Shown piece after piece: positions 24,724-37,600 of a stretch of 64,000 nucleotides of DNA; within the stretch, counting starts at the first letter, position 1, and each line of letters opens with the position of its first letter. The notes under the pieces were generated by a model, which was given only the letters and a program-made list of their open reading frames with translations, searched no databases and was not told where the DNA came from. The position numbers were made by a program, and so were the translations under genes. Source of the DNA: Parus major (Eukaryota; Chordata; Aves; Passeriformes; Paridae); the NCBI RefSeq assembly GCF_001522545.3, contig NC_031769.1, forward strand, positions 72,055,756 through 72,119,755. The letters are read 5' to 3'.

Positions 24724-25929
24724 ACAGATTTTGGGTATCATATTTTATCGTCTCTTGAATTTGATATAGTATATTTCAGTTGACCTAGCAAAACAGCCTG
24801 AAAGCTCTGTCCAGCAGTAAGTGCCTGGACCTGAATTACATGGTCCCATTTAGATGGCTCTCTTTACAAAAAGGATTGCTAACTGCACTAATTTTGAAGA
24901 AAGGGTCATTTTAGAGCAGCTTAGCACATGCCATTTGCAATGCCCTCAAATTAACTCTTAATACAGCGAAATTTTTGTAAGAATATTCATAGAAACAATG
25001 ATTCATAAATATGGCAATTTTTTTTATAGAGTCACTTTTTGGAAAGGAGTTGTATTTAATACTGTTAAAGATATCTCAAGGACTGTGATCTACTAATTAA
25101 GCTGTGTGAGAATTTGTCATTTGTATTGGCACCCTGTTTGAACTTACACAAATCACTTTCAGTCTGTCCTTCAGAGTATGCACTTTGAAAATATGCATAA
25201 CAATATTTTTGTTAGCTAGCAACCTTAGCTGTTCTACAAAGGTTTTGTAAACTTTAATTCATATTTGTAGAGCAGTTTTGATGTCATTGCAAGAGAAATC
25301 ACTGTAATCATTGTAAAAGTGCAAAATAATTTTAGCTAAAGTACACACATTTTCATAGGATGCATCTTCATAAAAAGTAAGCTTGATGAAATTAATACTA
25401 ACCATTGACATTTAATAAATCAGGAAGTGTATATGAATATTTATGACAAAAATGTACCAGCAAAGAGAAATCTTTGAAGCTGTCGATCTATTTCTCTGCA
25501 GAGAACACCCAAACAAATGTAAAAGCAACTGTAAAGCCCAGGTACTCACTTGGCGAGCTTATTTAAAGGGGCTTAGGCTTTTTTTATACCCTGAGATAAG
25601 AGCACAAGAGAAACCCAACAAAATACTCAGGAAATTAAACAAGAAATTTCTACTGGCAAGCTTTAGAAGGTCAGGTACCTGGAAAAATTTAAATCAAACA
25701 TTCCATCAAAATAAAGCATTTTACAAAGCATTGACTTAGCAAACTAACCCATGAAATGTTAATACCCAGATATCAAGAAGAGGAAATCAGGAGAAGAAAA
25801 GAAGAGAAAAAAAAGTAAAAAAGGGGAGAAAATTAAGATATAGCTGCCACCCTTGGAACCAGCATGGTCTCAGCTGCCATAAAATCCACAAACGATATTG
25901 ATACGACCATATGTGTCCTTGTGCAAGGT

Positions 25930-26140
25930 TTTTTATCTGTTCTGGCCGCCTCTGGCCACACCCCAAGGTGGGGCTTGCAGTCTGATAGCCACTCTAGGGG
26001 TAGGATGGGGCTCCAGGGGCAGGGTGTGGGACATTGCTTCTGGTGTCCCAGTGACTGACAGCTGGACTAGATAGCTCCAAAGAGGGCAGGGTGTGGGGCC
26101 CCATCCCACTTTTGCAGAACTCTTCCTGTCCTGTCTCACA
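25930..26140. other. GC-richer block, unclassified
   Basis: A stretch of clearly higher GC than its surroundings (CTGGCCGCCTCTGGCCACAC; GGGGCAGGGTGTGGG and GAGGGCAGGGTGTGGGG repeated about 80 bases apart). It could be a decayed LTR; no end motifs or target duplication are seen. Confidence 0.35.
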
Positions 26141-29100
26141 CAAACACTTTGGTTGTTTTGAGCCAGTGACCACTTTTCTCAGTCTCTCACATTAGCAAAT
26201 AATTAACATGATAGAATATGTACCTCAGTAAAATGACAGTTCTCTTTAGGGAAAAGGAAAAATAATTGATTAAGTATTTTCAAGTACAGCCCTTCTAATA
26301 TAACTGCATACTTTGCAGTCATATTAACTAAAGTTTAAATTAGCTGGACTGGAGTAAATTATGTAAGAAAAGATGGCTTTTAAGTCATTAGCATAAAATC
26401 AGTCAATTTAATGAAAGTAATCCAGATAATTCAATATTATTCTTTTTATTTCTTCTTAACCTTGTTACCTTTTGTAAGGGTAAAATATCCTGAACTTTCT
26501 CAAACCAGCTACTCAATTTCAAAAGATCCTAAGATTTTCTTTTGCCAGTCATTATAAATTAGGCTGCCAACAGTAAAACCTAAATAAGCTCAGGAATTCT
26601 AAAGGCATTATCAGATGTCAGGCATTCTTTACTTAATTGAGCTCAAATCCTTATAAAATTTAGACCAGCAGTGTGTCCCAAACAGTAAAATATATTCCAA
26701 TATTTAATTAATCCTGGATTTACTTAAGCAAATCCACTACATATGAAAAAAGAAAAAAAAAAAATCAGTAATTTGACCACTGTGGGCTCAAAAGTATTTG
26801 ATTGATTAATTTTATTTTTTTTTAACATGGTCTTTAACTCAAGCTTAAACAGTATTACAGACTGACTTTCATTCTGAAGACCAAAAGAGCTGACTCCTGT
26901 CTCAGATACAGCAGAATTATATATTTGAAGATTTTCTAAATGACAAACTTGTTGCAGGGTTGGCACACCAACCTCAATCAAATGCAAAAGAGAAGCAACT
27001 TCTGCCACAGAAAAGACACGTTAAGGTGATGAATAGGAGACAATTTGAGATATTTCTGTGGTAAGACTGAAAGAATATTTGTGGAGAATCAAGGATAAGC
27101 TTGTTTTGTCTCAGACTTTCTGAGTATTGGGACAGGAAAGCTGTGATTGGAAGAGGTGATCCTGCAGAGGTGGGGCAGCGCTGTTCTGAGTCAACTTCCT
27201 TTCCCACCTTGAGACTCATGCTCAGTCATCTCCCCTGTCGTTACCTGACTCACTTCCTAAAGGGTTCTGAAGGGCTGGCTGTACATGCATGAACGACATG
27301 GTTTGAAAAATGTACTTTTCATGTCAGCTTAACTAGAAAAGGAAGTGGATTAGTCGCATCTGCCCTTTTTCCTCTCTTTGTCTCACTTCCCCACTTCTGG
27401 AGCATCCATGAGGCAGGACTAATGCAAGATATAAAGACTGGTAAAGATCTTTGTTCCCTTTCTCCCTTTTCCACCTTTATTTCCCTCCTCTCTTGCTTTG
27501 TCTGGGCAAAGTGCAGCTATAACATTCTATCCTGTGCACTATATTGAGGTTTGTTGTGAGGATTTGGGGCTTGTTGAAGTCTGTTGTTATAATTAAGGTC
27601 TTGTTAGTCAGAACATTTGAGGCTAAATAGGGTGCCAGCTGCTTGAGTGAAGGCAATTGTACAATCAAGAACTCCCTAACACAGGACTGGTGTCTTTGTT
27701 CAGCCTAACAGGAATTTATAAGGAACATCATGCTCCCTACTGGCTAGTCCAGACATGGAAGAAAGCCTGCAGCACTGACCAAGGAAGGATAATAGCTTTT
27801 TTACATCTTTCCTTTTGTAATTGAGTTTGGGATTGTAATGTTATCTAACTGCTTCTGACAACCTGACAAAATGGAGACGGCAAGGTCTTACAATAAATTG
27901 CTACAGAAATCATCTTTCATCTGCTCACTTCAATGCCACAGCGACTTTTAGCATATAATTTTAGAATGCAGCCCTCTTAAGTTTTCCTAAACACCTGAGA
28001 TAACTTTAATAATTTCATTAAATAAATAAATAAACAAGGCAAAGAAAAGACAAGAAAAAACAGCTTTTTCAAACCACAAATAGATATGGAATTGAAGGCT
28101 ACAGACAAATCACTGCCTATGACTATTGATATTGCCTGTGTATTAAGAGTGCACAAAACACCCAGGAATCCTATTATAGAGATTTATTCATGTTACATGT
28201 GCCATAGGCAATCCAAATAAAAGAAGCCCTGACTGGAGAACTGTGTTTGAAATTACTGCACAGTAATCAAGTAATTGCAGTGTCTACTACAGAGGCAATC
28301 TCCGGATGCAACTCTTAGCAGTAAACATCTCAAAACTCTCTCAGTTGGAGTCCAGTCCAAAGCAGGGCTGATTATTCTTGTTTGTTCTCTTTGTTGTTCA
28401 CTGATAAAGGAAATGCATCTGTTTTCATCCCTGATTTTGATACTGCTGCTCATCCAGTACTACCACACTACAGGAAACTACAAAGATGATAATAAACACC
28501 ATCCAGTGATTTGGATTACTCTTCTCAGACTAGATAAATTTTGCATTAAGCAAAAATGCTTCCTTCAATACAGAATTCTTAATTAAAGAAGCTTTTTTTT
28601 ACACTTTTTGTCATGGTTTTTGAAGCTGGAATATTTTCCTTCTGCCTTTGTCTCATATGAGAGATTGATTTTAGTTGCTACTCACCATTCCATACCTATG
28701 CTCTTTGCTTGAAGTTATTTAATTAGCCAACTAAACTCACAGCTTCAAGACAATTGAAAAATAAGCTGGAGTACAGGACACATGCTATAATCCAGAATTT
28801 AAAATCATGATCCCCAAAGATACTTGTTGTTAGCTAGTTTTCCTGAAATTTTGCTTAACTCAAACTTTTGAAATAAAAATAAACTTTTCTATTTATAGCT
28901 TCTAAAAGAAACACCACATTGATGAAAAATGTAAAAGATTAAGGTGAGCTATCCAATCAACTATGAACGCTAACTAACTGAAAATCACACCAGGGACTTT
29001 TATCATGCTTTTCAGTTGCTGTTCACAGCTAGCTGTCATGGTCTTTTTTCCCCTCAAATCCTATGTATTCACTAAGCGTTTTTTAACTTAAGCAAGAGAC

Positions 29101-29244
29101 CAAGGGCTTCCACAGACAAATCAAAGATATCTTCCATGTCCATTTACTGCATAAATTGCAGCATGCAGTGTACCTTTCAATTGAATCTTTTAATTTATTT
29201 TCACCTGTATTTTTAGCATGCATTTAATGAAACACCATGAGTAG

Positions 29245-29640
29245 GGCTGGAGAAAGTACAGAAGGACAATTAAAACATTGAAAGGATTAAAGCAGTTGCC
29301 CTACAGGGGAACACTGAAAAGGTTCATACTTTTCAATCTGTGAATGAGAAGGCTGAGGGGAGATGGAGGCTGATTAAGTCATGGGTGCAATGGGAAAAGA
29401 GAGAACAGAACTATGACCAAATGTCAACCAAACTACTCAGAACTTTTTTTTTTTTTTTTTTAAACAGATAGCAAGTTTTTCTTAAACCAGTGATGAACTT
29501 CGGATTAGCAATTAGTCGAACAGGAAGTAGTAGAAGCAGATAGTACTATGAGTTTTATAAAATACAGGACAAATTCAGGCACAATGGGTCTATTAAAGAA
29601 TGCTAAATAGAACAGGCAGCACTTGTGGATCCTGGAGTGC
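29245..29640 (+). mobile_element. Old CR1-like fragment, plus strand
   Basis: GGGCTGGAGAAAGTACAGAAG at 29245, AAGGCTGAGGGGAGAT at 29350, and later GGAAGTAGTAGAAGCAGATAG (29523) and ACAAATTCAGGCACAATGGG (29569) follow the order of an older CR1-type 3' end (the 'preserved W-glycine..' coding region is not intact). Divergence is high, so the subfamily is uncertain. An 18 bp T run (29444-29461) interrupts it. Confidence 0.58.
29444..29461. repeat. Poly-T tract inside a CR1 fragment
   Basis: Eighteen T in a row followed by AAACAG. It lies inside a plus-strand CR1 fragment, where CR1 itself has no such tract, so it is a later insertion or expansion. Confidence 0.85.
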
Positions 29641-31102
29641 CAGAAAGAAAATGCTGATCTGTTCATGAAACCATAAACCAAATGAGAATCAAAGTAATGT
29701 ATTGATTTATTAATGATATGTAATTAACCAGTAATCATTCAGTCAATCACAACAGATAAATCACAACACTGTATACTTACAAAATGCATTTCAATTCCTT
29801 ATCTCAGAAATTGAGACTAGATAAAAATTCCTACTTCTTAGCAGAAAAGGCAACTAATTAAAGAAAATTCACAGCTGAATGTTTTAACTAGATTCTTTAC
29901 AAATTCTGTATTGAGGAAACTGCACTGTCATAAGTATGTTCTCATCCTGGCATATCAAAAGTGTGTATTGAAGCTATCCAGATATCCATCTGAGAAAGGC
30001 ATTTATGTTTTGAATTTTATTTTGAAGTTGGGCATTCAGCTTTTTTTACAATGACAAAGTTACAATTACAAAGTCATGGACAGTTAAGATATTTAATTAA
30101 AATTATCTCAAAAAAGAACTTTAAATGCACTGCTTTAGCTAAGAAAGTCTAAACAATTAGAGGCATTGAAAAGGTAAAGCACTTATAAATGGTAACTGAA
30201 ACTATCTTAAAGTTGCAGCAAAAATATATGCAAGAGCTAATGCATATGGCATGAAATAAAAAGTTCCACAGCTTCAAAGATACTGATCCTATCTTCTTCT
30301 GAAATTTATTTTTTTCTTTGTCACTGCTTAAATAAAGAAATTAATTTGGAATTTACAATAGTAGCTACTTTGTTTAATTCACAATATGAAAACACAATAT
30401 TTAAACACAATATGAAAAGACATTAAATTGTGTCACCAATGTATCCCAAAACAAGGGATAAAAGTACACCAAAATTAGCCTTAGACCATAGAACAAGACT
30501 AGAAACTGCAAAATACTAATTAGAAAAATCTGATAAACTGACAAAGCAATTGTATTATAGTGTGATGAAAGTTGGAACTCACAGAAAACAGTGAGTCTTT
30601 GATTTCAAATCTATTAAATCAATGACACTGCTGCAAATTAAATCAATGCTTACATGGCAGGTTTATGTAAAGATATAACCTTCTAGGTTAAAAAAGTATC
30701 TCAATTCCAAACTCATGTATAAGGCTTCCAATCTGATTTCATTTTTGTGACTGAAAACTGCAAATAAGAAAATCACTATGTCATTACAGCATCAATACAG
30801 AAAGAATATAAATTCCAGTTTGCACTTTCACATTTTTAATGAGCAAGATGTTTTTCGTAACTATTAGTAAAATTTATTTTTACACTAGAAGAGCCCATTA
30901 GCTTAGAGAAAAGATGCATAAATTGCAAACTTGCTCACAAGCAGCTCTTCCAAAGTTTTCCCAGCTCTGCTAGAGATTATAGTCTATCAGAAAGACCTTG
31001 AAAGACTCAGTCTTGCAAGTCTTGATGTTTCAGCCACCTACAAATAATAAAATGCTGTAAAATTGCTTCTGTCTTTTGATACTTTATTATTCTTCTGGCT
31101 GA

Positions 31103-31218
31103 CTCCACTCTCCCCTCCATATCCCTCCTCTCCCCTGTCCCCTTTCCCCTCTCCCCTCCCCTCCATTATCCCCTCACTTTTCCTCCCTTCCCCTTTCCCT
31201 CCCATTTTCTGTCCCCTC
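31103..31218 (+). repeat. Polypyrimidine tract (CCCCT-rich)
   Basis: About 115 bases of nearly pure C and T on the plus strand, built from CCCCT, CTCC and CCCTTT units with only a few purines. Such homopurine/homopyrimidine tracts can form triplex (H-DNA) structures. Confidence 0.9.
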
Positions 31219-32033
31219 TACACTATTTTTGGACTAGATACAGCCAAAAAAAAGTTTATTTGAAGGAAAATGGGACTGTCCAACACAGTGGTTTCAAATG
31301 AACACATGATTGGTGCACTCTCTTTCAGAGCATCATACACCTTCCAAAACTCAAGCACCACCCAAGCTTAGGTAGAAATGTATTTTAAAAATCTCTGCTT
31401 TTGTGAATGTTTAGAGTATCATTCCCTCCAAAAGCTGAATCTGTCCTGTGTTCAAGAGAAATCTGATTAGTTTTGACATATATCTTCTCTTATTGTCAGT
31501 GGAAATCCAAATGTTGTAATTTTTACTATTTTATGGCTTTGCTATACTGCAAAAGAGAATGTAAGAACTGAAGTGAGGATTTAGATTCTCAGTGGCATAG
31601 ACAGAAGCTGGTTCAAGGCCCCAGAAAAATCTGAAATCCTGTCATTAAAGAGGAAAGCAGATCTGACCTCCTGTTTTCTTTCTATAAAGCACAGTGTAGA
31701 TCTTTTTAATACTTGCATGTCTACTAGCAATTTTGTTTTCTTAGTGTTGGAAGTAGGCAGTGATGTGGAAGTTTGATTATGAGGAGATTAAATTGCTTTT
31801 AAAATATTGGATTTTTATATGTAAGTAGTGTTAAATAACATTAGTAGGATATTGATAGCTAAGAATAAAATATAATTAGTTAGGTTTGTATGGCCACTTG
31901 GAAAGAGTCAATGCTGCATTTTAAAACAAACTAAGCCTTATGTTTACTTCAGCGGATCACCATTTCACAGGGGAGTAGAAAGCAGAAAAGGAGAGCCTGT
32001 GCTCACAAATCAATTACAAAGATGTTAAAAAAG

Positions 32034-32137
32034 CCCAAAAAAAAACCCCAAAACCAAAATCAACCAACCAAACGAAACCAACAAAAAACAAAAGCAAACA
32101 AAAACCCCAAAACAAACAAACAAAAAATCCAAACCCA
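32034..32137 (+). repeat. A/C-rich low-complexity tract
   Basis: About 100 bases of A and C (AACCAACCAAACGAAACC, AACAAACAAACAAAAAA) with very few G or T on the plus strand. Confidence 0.85.
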
Positions 32138-32336
32138 TGAAACTTGAAAAAAAATAAGATTTAGATAAAGGCAAGAATTATATTGATTAGAGAATTATAC
32201 TGATACTGTAGATGTTTCTGTACCCAGGAGGAACTTGTTCTTCACAAAGTGGGAGATGGTGGCCAGCAAACAGGTAATTCTTTGGAGACTGATAACTGAA
32301 TAACTGCATTCCCTCTGTCCAATAGACACTTATTTA

Positions 32337-32891
32337 TCACAGAGGGATAGGGCGTGAGGAAGCAGATACAGGAGTAGGAAATGGGTGTGTTGCTATCCCA
32401 CACCAAAGTCTAGTGTCTGTCTGGAAGCACGTGTGAGGATTCCAGGGTTCAGTCACTTTGCCATCACGCCAGTCCCTAGCGAGAGACCTTCCAGAGAGAG
32501 CACAGAAAACAGTAGTGACAGGACCAGTCTCTCCTGAGCTCACAGAGCAGGTCTTGGAGGCCTCACATCCTGTATTAGCTCCAGAAGTAGCATTAAACAA
32601 GCATCTCCAAGGGAAAGCAAATGTCAGAATTAAGGAAGAAAGCAAATGCCCTGTTGCATAATACCAGATGTGTTTGCCCCAGGTGGCACCGGCATGTAAC
32701 ACTCCAGTGACATGTATTTTGAGGAAAAAGGTTTCTCTGCTACTTCCCTTAGCAGACATGGTGGCCCTGCTGCTAAACATTGCTGCAGGAGTAACTTCCC
32801 TATTACTCATTTTGTCTGAAATTTGAGTCTCTTCAAGACTGAGATTCAAAACACGAATAAAACCTGTCCTGTAGAAAGAGTAAAATGACAT
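32337..32891 (-). other. Longest open frame in the window (184 codons), probably not a gene
   Basis: A minus-strand frame of 184 codons lies in a moderately GC-rich block. The product is rich in Ser, Thr, Arg and Cys with no recognisable domain, signal peptide or repeat, and the overlapping plus strand also has a 67-codon frame (32458-32661) that starts only at a TTG. Splice sites and a strong start context were not found. The block may be an old, unclassified repeat. I do not call it a gene. Confidence 0.12.
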
Positions 32892-33377
32892 CTGTCATGT
32901 TACAACTGGCTCATTGCACATACCCAGCTGCTTGTACAGCTGAGAATCTGTCTTGACTGATGTGACCCTTGCAACAAAAGAGTTGAAAATTAGGCTTGTG
33001 TTAAACAGGCTTCCAGGCCATCAGAGAAACTTAAATAAAAATTTCTTGTATTTATCCTATGACCTCATTATTTATAACTGTATTTCAGGACTTTGGGTAT
33101 TTTAGAGGGTTCAGCTTTCTCACTCCAGGGCAACATTGTGGTAATCAGATTTGCCAGGTCTTTCTATCCAGGAATTTCAAAGAAATGAAAGGTACAAATT
33201 CAAATTCAGGGACAGGAAGGACGTGTGTGTGAGAAACTGAGAAGGAGAAAGGGTGCATAAATCTTCTTTTTCTACATTTTATGAATTTTCATAGTCATTG
33301 AATGTCTGCTAACTTCAGCAATGTAAGCAGAAAAATTTAGGAAGGAAAAGTATTCAAAATCAGTTCAGAAATTTGAG

Positions 33378-33472
33378 CAACCTGGTCTAGTGGAAGGTAC
33401 CCTTGTCCATGGCAAGGGGGTTGGAATATTTGATGTCCCTTCCAACCCAAACCATTCTATAAGTCTATGAAA
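33378..33472 (+). mobile_element. CR1 LINE 3' tail, plus strand
   Basis: GCAACCTGGTCTAGTGGAAG, CCATGGCAAGGGGGTTGGAA and CCCTTCCAACCCAAACCATT are nearly intact CR1 3' UTR sequence, ending with TCTATAAGTCTATGA, the terminal octamer repeats. Only the last 95 or so bases of the element were copied. Confidence 0.9.
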
Positions 33473-33754
33473 AGGATGTTAATAATCATAACTCATCTCT
33501 GGACAGTTTCATTTCCTTTTCTACACTTTTCCCCCCATGTTTGCACAGGAATGGCAGAGAAAAGGGGTTCTTCCTAAAATGGATGTCTAAAAAAGCAATT
33601 GAAAAAGAGCAATGGCTTCCTCACTATATAAACCACAGGGATCATACCTTTTGCATTCACAGGGTCCAAAATAGTATGTTCAGACTTCAGCTCCAAGGGT
33701 GGTATTGATGGTCAACAGATTTTCTCAAGAAATCAAGCTTGGTGGCACCTGGTA

Positions 33755-33790
33755 CTTGCACCTCAGGTGCTTGCACCTCAGGTTCTTGCA
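33755..33790 (+). repeat. 15 bp tandem repeat, 2.4 copies
   Basis: CTTGCACCTCAGGTG, CTTGCACCTCAGGTT, CTTGCA in direct succession. Confidence 0.9.
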
Positions 33791-34179
33791 ACATGGGCTT
33801 CCACTTGACTACCCTGGGAAGGCGTCTGGGATACCTGTAAATAGCTTCACAGGATACAGGAAGGGATTTTTCACTTATGCTGCTGTGTGGTCTGGGGGAG
33901 CTGAAGGGCTCCAGGGGGGCCCTTGTTGTGTTTAGGTGCTCAGGGTCAGCACTGCAGAGCAGAACTGGCAGCTAGAGGTGCTAGGCAGGGGCCTGGGAGG
34001 ATGAGTGGGAGGAGACACCCTACAACACAGAGAACTTATGTTATCTGGAGGGTGGGGAATGGCTTTCTGTGACACTTTTGTCACTGAGAGGGGTTTCCAT
34101 GCCCCCTCTTCTCAGAGGTAAGCACAGATTTTCAGCTTTTCACCAAAAAAAATTCCATGAAGTGATTTAGTGGCAAAGT

Positions 34180-34660
34180 AGTGATGCTTTGAGGAGAAAA
34201 GATGAAGTAACTTATAGGTGACAAAATGAGCATTTTGAAGGGGAAAACTGATATAGTAGATATAGTAGAGATTTCATAGGTCCCATTTCAGGGGAAAGAT
34301 GAGGGAAATCAGAGGGGAAATGAGCTTACTGAGGATAAAGCTGAGGAAACTTGGAATAAAATTTCTTTTTGAGGAAAAAATGTGACAAAAATTAGAGAAC
34401 AGATATAACATTTTGGAAATCTGAGGTACTTGTAACAAAATGAGATTTTTTGAGGCGAAGAAATACGACATAATGTGAAAGAGTGAGAATATTTTAGAAA
34501 AAGTTTAAAGTATTTTGCCAGGACATGCTATGGAGGAGAAACCTGAGAGAGTGTAGTTTTTGAAGAACATACGTGGTACACCAGAATGTACATGATAAGA
34601 ATTTTGGAGAGAAACCTTAAGTTTCATAAGCAAATCATCAGTGTTGTAGAGCAGAAAATT
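34180..34660 (+). repeat. Purine-biased stretch, possible decayed minisatellite
   Basis: The plus strand is strongly G+A rich and motifs recur at irregular spacing: GTGACAAAATGAG, GTGACAAAAATTAG and GTAACAAAATGAG, and TTTTGAGGAGAAAA, TTTTTGAGGAAAAAA and TTTTTTGAGGCGAAGAAA. This suggests an old tandem array whose units have drifted. By eye I cannot fix a clean period. Confidence 0.4.
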
Positions 34661-37600
34661 TGAAGTAACTGAGGGGATTGAGCAAGCACCAGGGAAGAGA
34701 GCTGTCACTGATGGGAGCAGTGTTGAGGCTACTGATCAGGAATAAGGTGAATATTTTTGAGAGTGAAAGCTGGGATACATCAGGGAATATATTAACGGTG
34801 ATGTGGCAAGATGTGTAAAGGTGGAAGCTTTAAGGAGGCCATGCTGAACAATCTGTCTCTGTGAGGTCATTCTGGCCAAAGGATACCAAAGGGTATCCAG
34901 TAAAATGTATTTTCAGACTCTGTTCCATGTGTATGAGCCTTCCTACCCCCTTTGGTTGGAACATGTGCCAATCAAATTGTACTGCACTTGTTATTTTTAC
35001 CCTTGCAACAGCTGTTGAAGTTCTTGCAGTGGTGAGGCAATTGTGTGTTTGACCAAGGACTAACACAATGAAACTCAAGAATTATAGTTTTTTCTCCCAA
35101 AACTCTCTTCAGACTCAAGTCTGAAGTCCAGATGGGAGCCTGATAATGTTGTAGAGTACAGAACAGGTCTTGTGGTTCTGCAGGCCCAGTGGAGGGAGGG
35201 AAAGAGGGAAGGAAGTTTCAAGTGTAAGTTTGGTGATATTGAGTTTAAAAAGTCAGGTTGTGGGTCTGCAGGTCAGTTCAGCCCCATAGGGCTGAAATAG
35301 GGGGTTGGGCTGTGAGCAGGATGGGGAGAGCCTTGTGAGGGCCTTAAATTTGGTCCCATGTCATGGTGCAAACATGAAAAGTTGTGGCTTTCCCCATGAA
35401 AGATGCTGTTGAAGATGAATTTCAAGAAATTCAGTACATTCTAGTACATTCTTGGGATTGGAGCTTGGATATGTAAAAGCTGACAAGAATATAAAATCAA
35501 GAATATTTTTTTTTTGCCTCTGAATTTGATATCAGCACCTACTGAACATTAACACTGAGATGTAACTAGAAATTTTAATTTTTGAATTTATTCAGAACTT
35601 CAATAGGGAAAAGTGATCTGAATACATATGAAAATTTGTGAAAATTGAAACAGAGTATATAAATTAATGAAAATTGAAAATTAAATGTTGATATGAGTAA
35701 AGCCATTTTATGAACTTGGACCACCATATTTGTCTAGTTTTGCTTTTATGTATTGCAAGCAACTTTTTACAGGAGGAAATTGCATCTTGCTACCTCAAAA
35801 AAGTGTTTAGCAATACAAATTGCAAAAATAACGACTTGATGTACATTGGGAATGCAGCACTTTAGACACTTAAAAACAATGGGATAGCATCAACTGGCAG
35901 AGAATTAAGTACTTCTTCAAAAGTCAATACAAATATTAAAATATATACAATACTTAGATTGTATAATATGGAATAGTAAAATCAGTTTATGCAGTTGATT
36001 GTGATTTAATACTACAAGTTTTCGTATGGTTTTCAATTTGTAAGAGGGAGATGTAAATTGTACGTTCGGCTTTTTAAAGACTACATAATTTTGATACTGG
36101 CAAACATTATTGGCTGAGTAAGATGAGGTGTAGGCGCCCACATTAACTTTTTATACTGTTATGATTATTTTGCTCTCTTATGTTGGATATAACCACTTTC
36201 TTTATGGACTTCAAATGTTGCACCAAACATTTCAAGTGGAATTCAGTAACACCACTTTTACTTCACTGAATGAACAAAAAATTTGGAGCTAATTACTCTT
36301 GACTTATGTCTCTCGATCTTTCAAATACTGGAGGGCAGCTGACACATCTATCTACTATTGGACCTATCTGCTTCTGGACCTACAGAAGCTCTCAAGAACA
36401 GGCACTGCAAGTGTAGAGGGATAAGCTAGCTTAGCTGAGATAGCATCAGACTTTAATGTCTAGACAACTGAAGATCACTACATTCTAACCAAAAATGGTT
36501 CCTCTCCCACTTACTCTTGTCTTTTGTCACTATCTAATGAAAAAAAGAAAAAAAACCTCTAAGGTTTTCTGCAATTATAATAATCGTCTCATTTTTCTTC
36601 AGGTGCTGTTTTCATCTTGGGTCTCATAAAAATAATGCTCAGTTGTAAAGAAAGAAAAAAAAGAGATGATCTTTGAAAAACATATGATCATTTAATAACA
36701 ACTCAAACTTTGGACTACCATAAAGGAAAAGCAATAGATTGGAATGATCCATCATACCAAATTTGTTCAGTAACAATTTCACTTCTCTTGTGCCTCAAGA
36801 GAAAAATCTGAAACTGTATTTATCCTGAATCTTAAGTCAAACAGAAGTTAATTAATTTTTAATATAAAATTAGTATTGCTCTTTCTGATGAAGCTCTCCT
36901 AGAAATCCACTGCATTAAATATTTTCAATCTGACTTTCTCTAAAATACTCCTGGGAATGGGTACAGAGTATCCCTTATTCATGCAGAAATTAAGTAGAAA
37001 ATAAGCAGCAAGAATTTTAGCATAATAATCTATGCAGAAGGAGAGTCAGCAGCTTTTGAAAGTAATCCTGACACTTTTTCTTTCTGATGCACAGCATTTT
37101 GGTCCCAGACTTATAGTAGTGTTTTTCCATTTACATGGGCCTCCCCTCCTTCTGTGTCAAAAAAATGCCAATAAAAAAGTGTCAGGTGTCAAAAGGGAAA
37201 TTCAGCACTCGGGGAAAGAAAAGCTGGGCCCCTTATTGGCATACTATTGCTGCTTTTGCTGAGCTCATGGAGGCCCATCTGAACTGCTTGCATCCACCTT
37301 TCTATTATATCCTTAGGACACTGGTGCCACTAATCAAACAAAGGTAATTTTAATGCTGCTTACTGGTACTCACATGTTCAGAAAAGGTAACAAAGGGGCT
37401 TGGCTGGTGCTATAGGATGGGATGGGATCTCTGAGGTGGTTTCTGCCAAAGCCTGTCCTGGCTCCCTCTCAGCTGGGTCCAGAAGTCCCCACCTGACATC
37501 ATCCTCCTCAGTCTTGGATCCATGGGATTCCTTTTAGGCAGTCTTAATAATCTGCTTCCTTCTTTTTGTGTTTGTTTTTTACCTTATTAATTCCCAGCTG

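Larger units (their letters stand above)
23497..29244. other. AT-rich DNA with poly-T tracts and a GC-richer block
   Basis: No gene is assigned. It holds T tracts at 23539-23575 and 24706-24723, a GC-richer unclassified block near 25930-26140 and a possible decayed LTR-like stretch near 27050-27960 that contains TATAAAGAC at about 27431 and AATAAA near 27892. I cannot place either in a named family. Confidence 0.5.
29641..33377. other. AT-rich DNA with low-complexity tracts
   Basis: No gene is assigned. Simple tracts at 31103-31218 and 32034-32137 are listed separately, as is the unclassified block at 32337-32891. Confidence 0.55.

Noticed and set aside
25553..25594. Minus-strand segment with strong acceptor (CTCTTATCTCAG) and GTGAGT donor
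   Set aside because: All three frames contain stops. It shows how readily good splice pairs arise by chance here.
32337..32891. 184-codon minus-strand open frame as a gene
   Set aside because: No domain, no good start context, no splice structure, and an overlapping plus-strand frame. Length alone is weak evidence in a 64 kb window.
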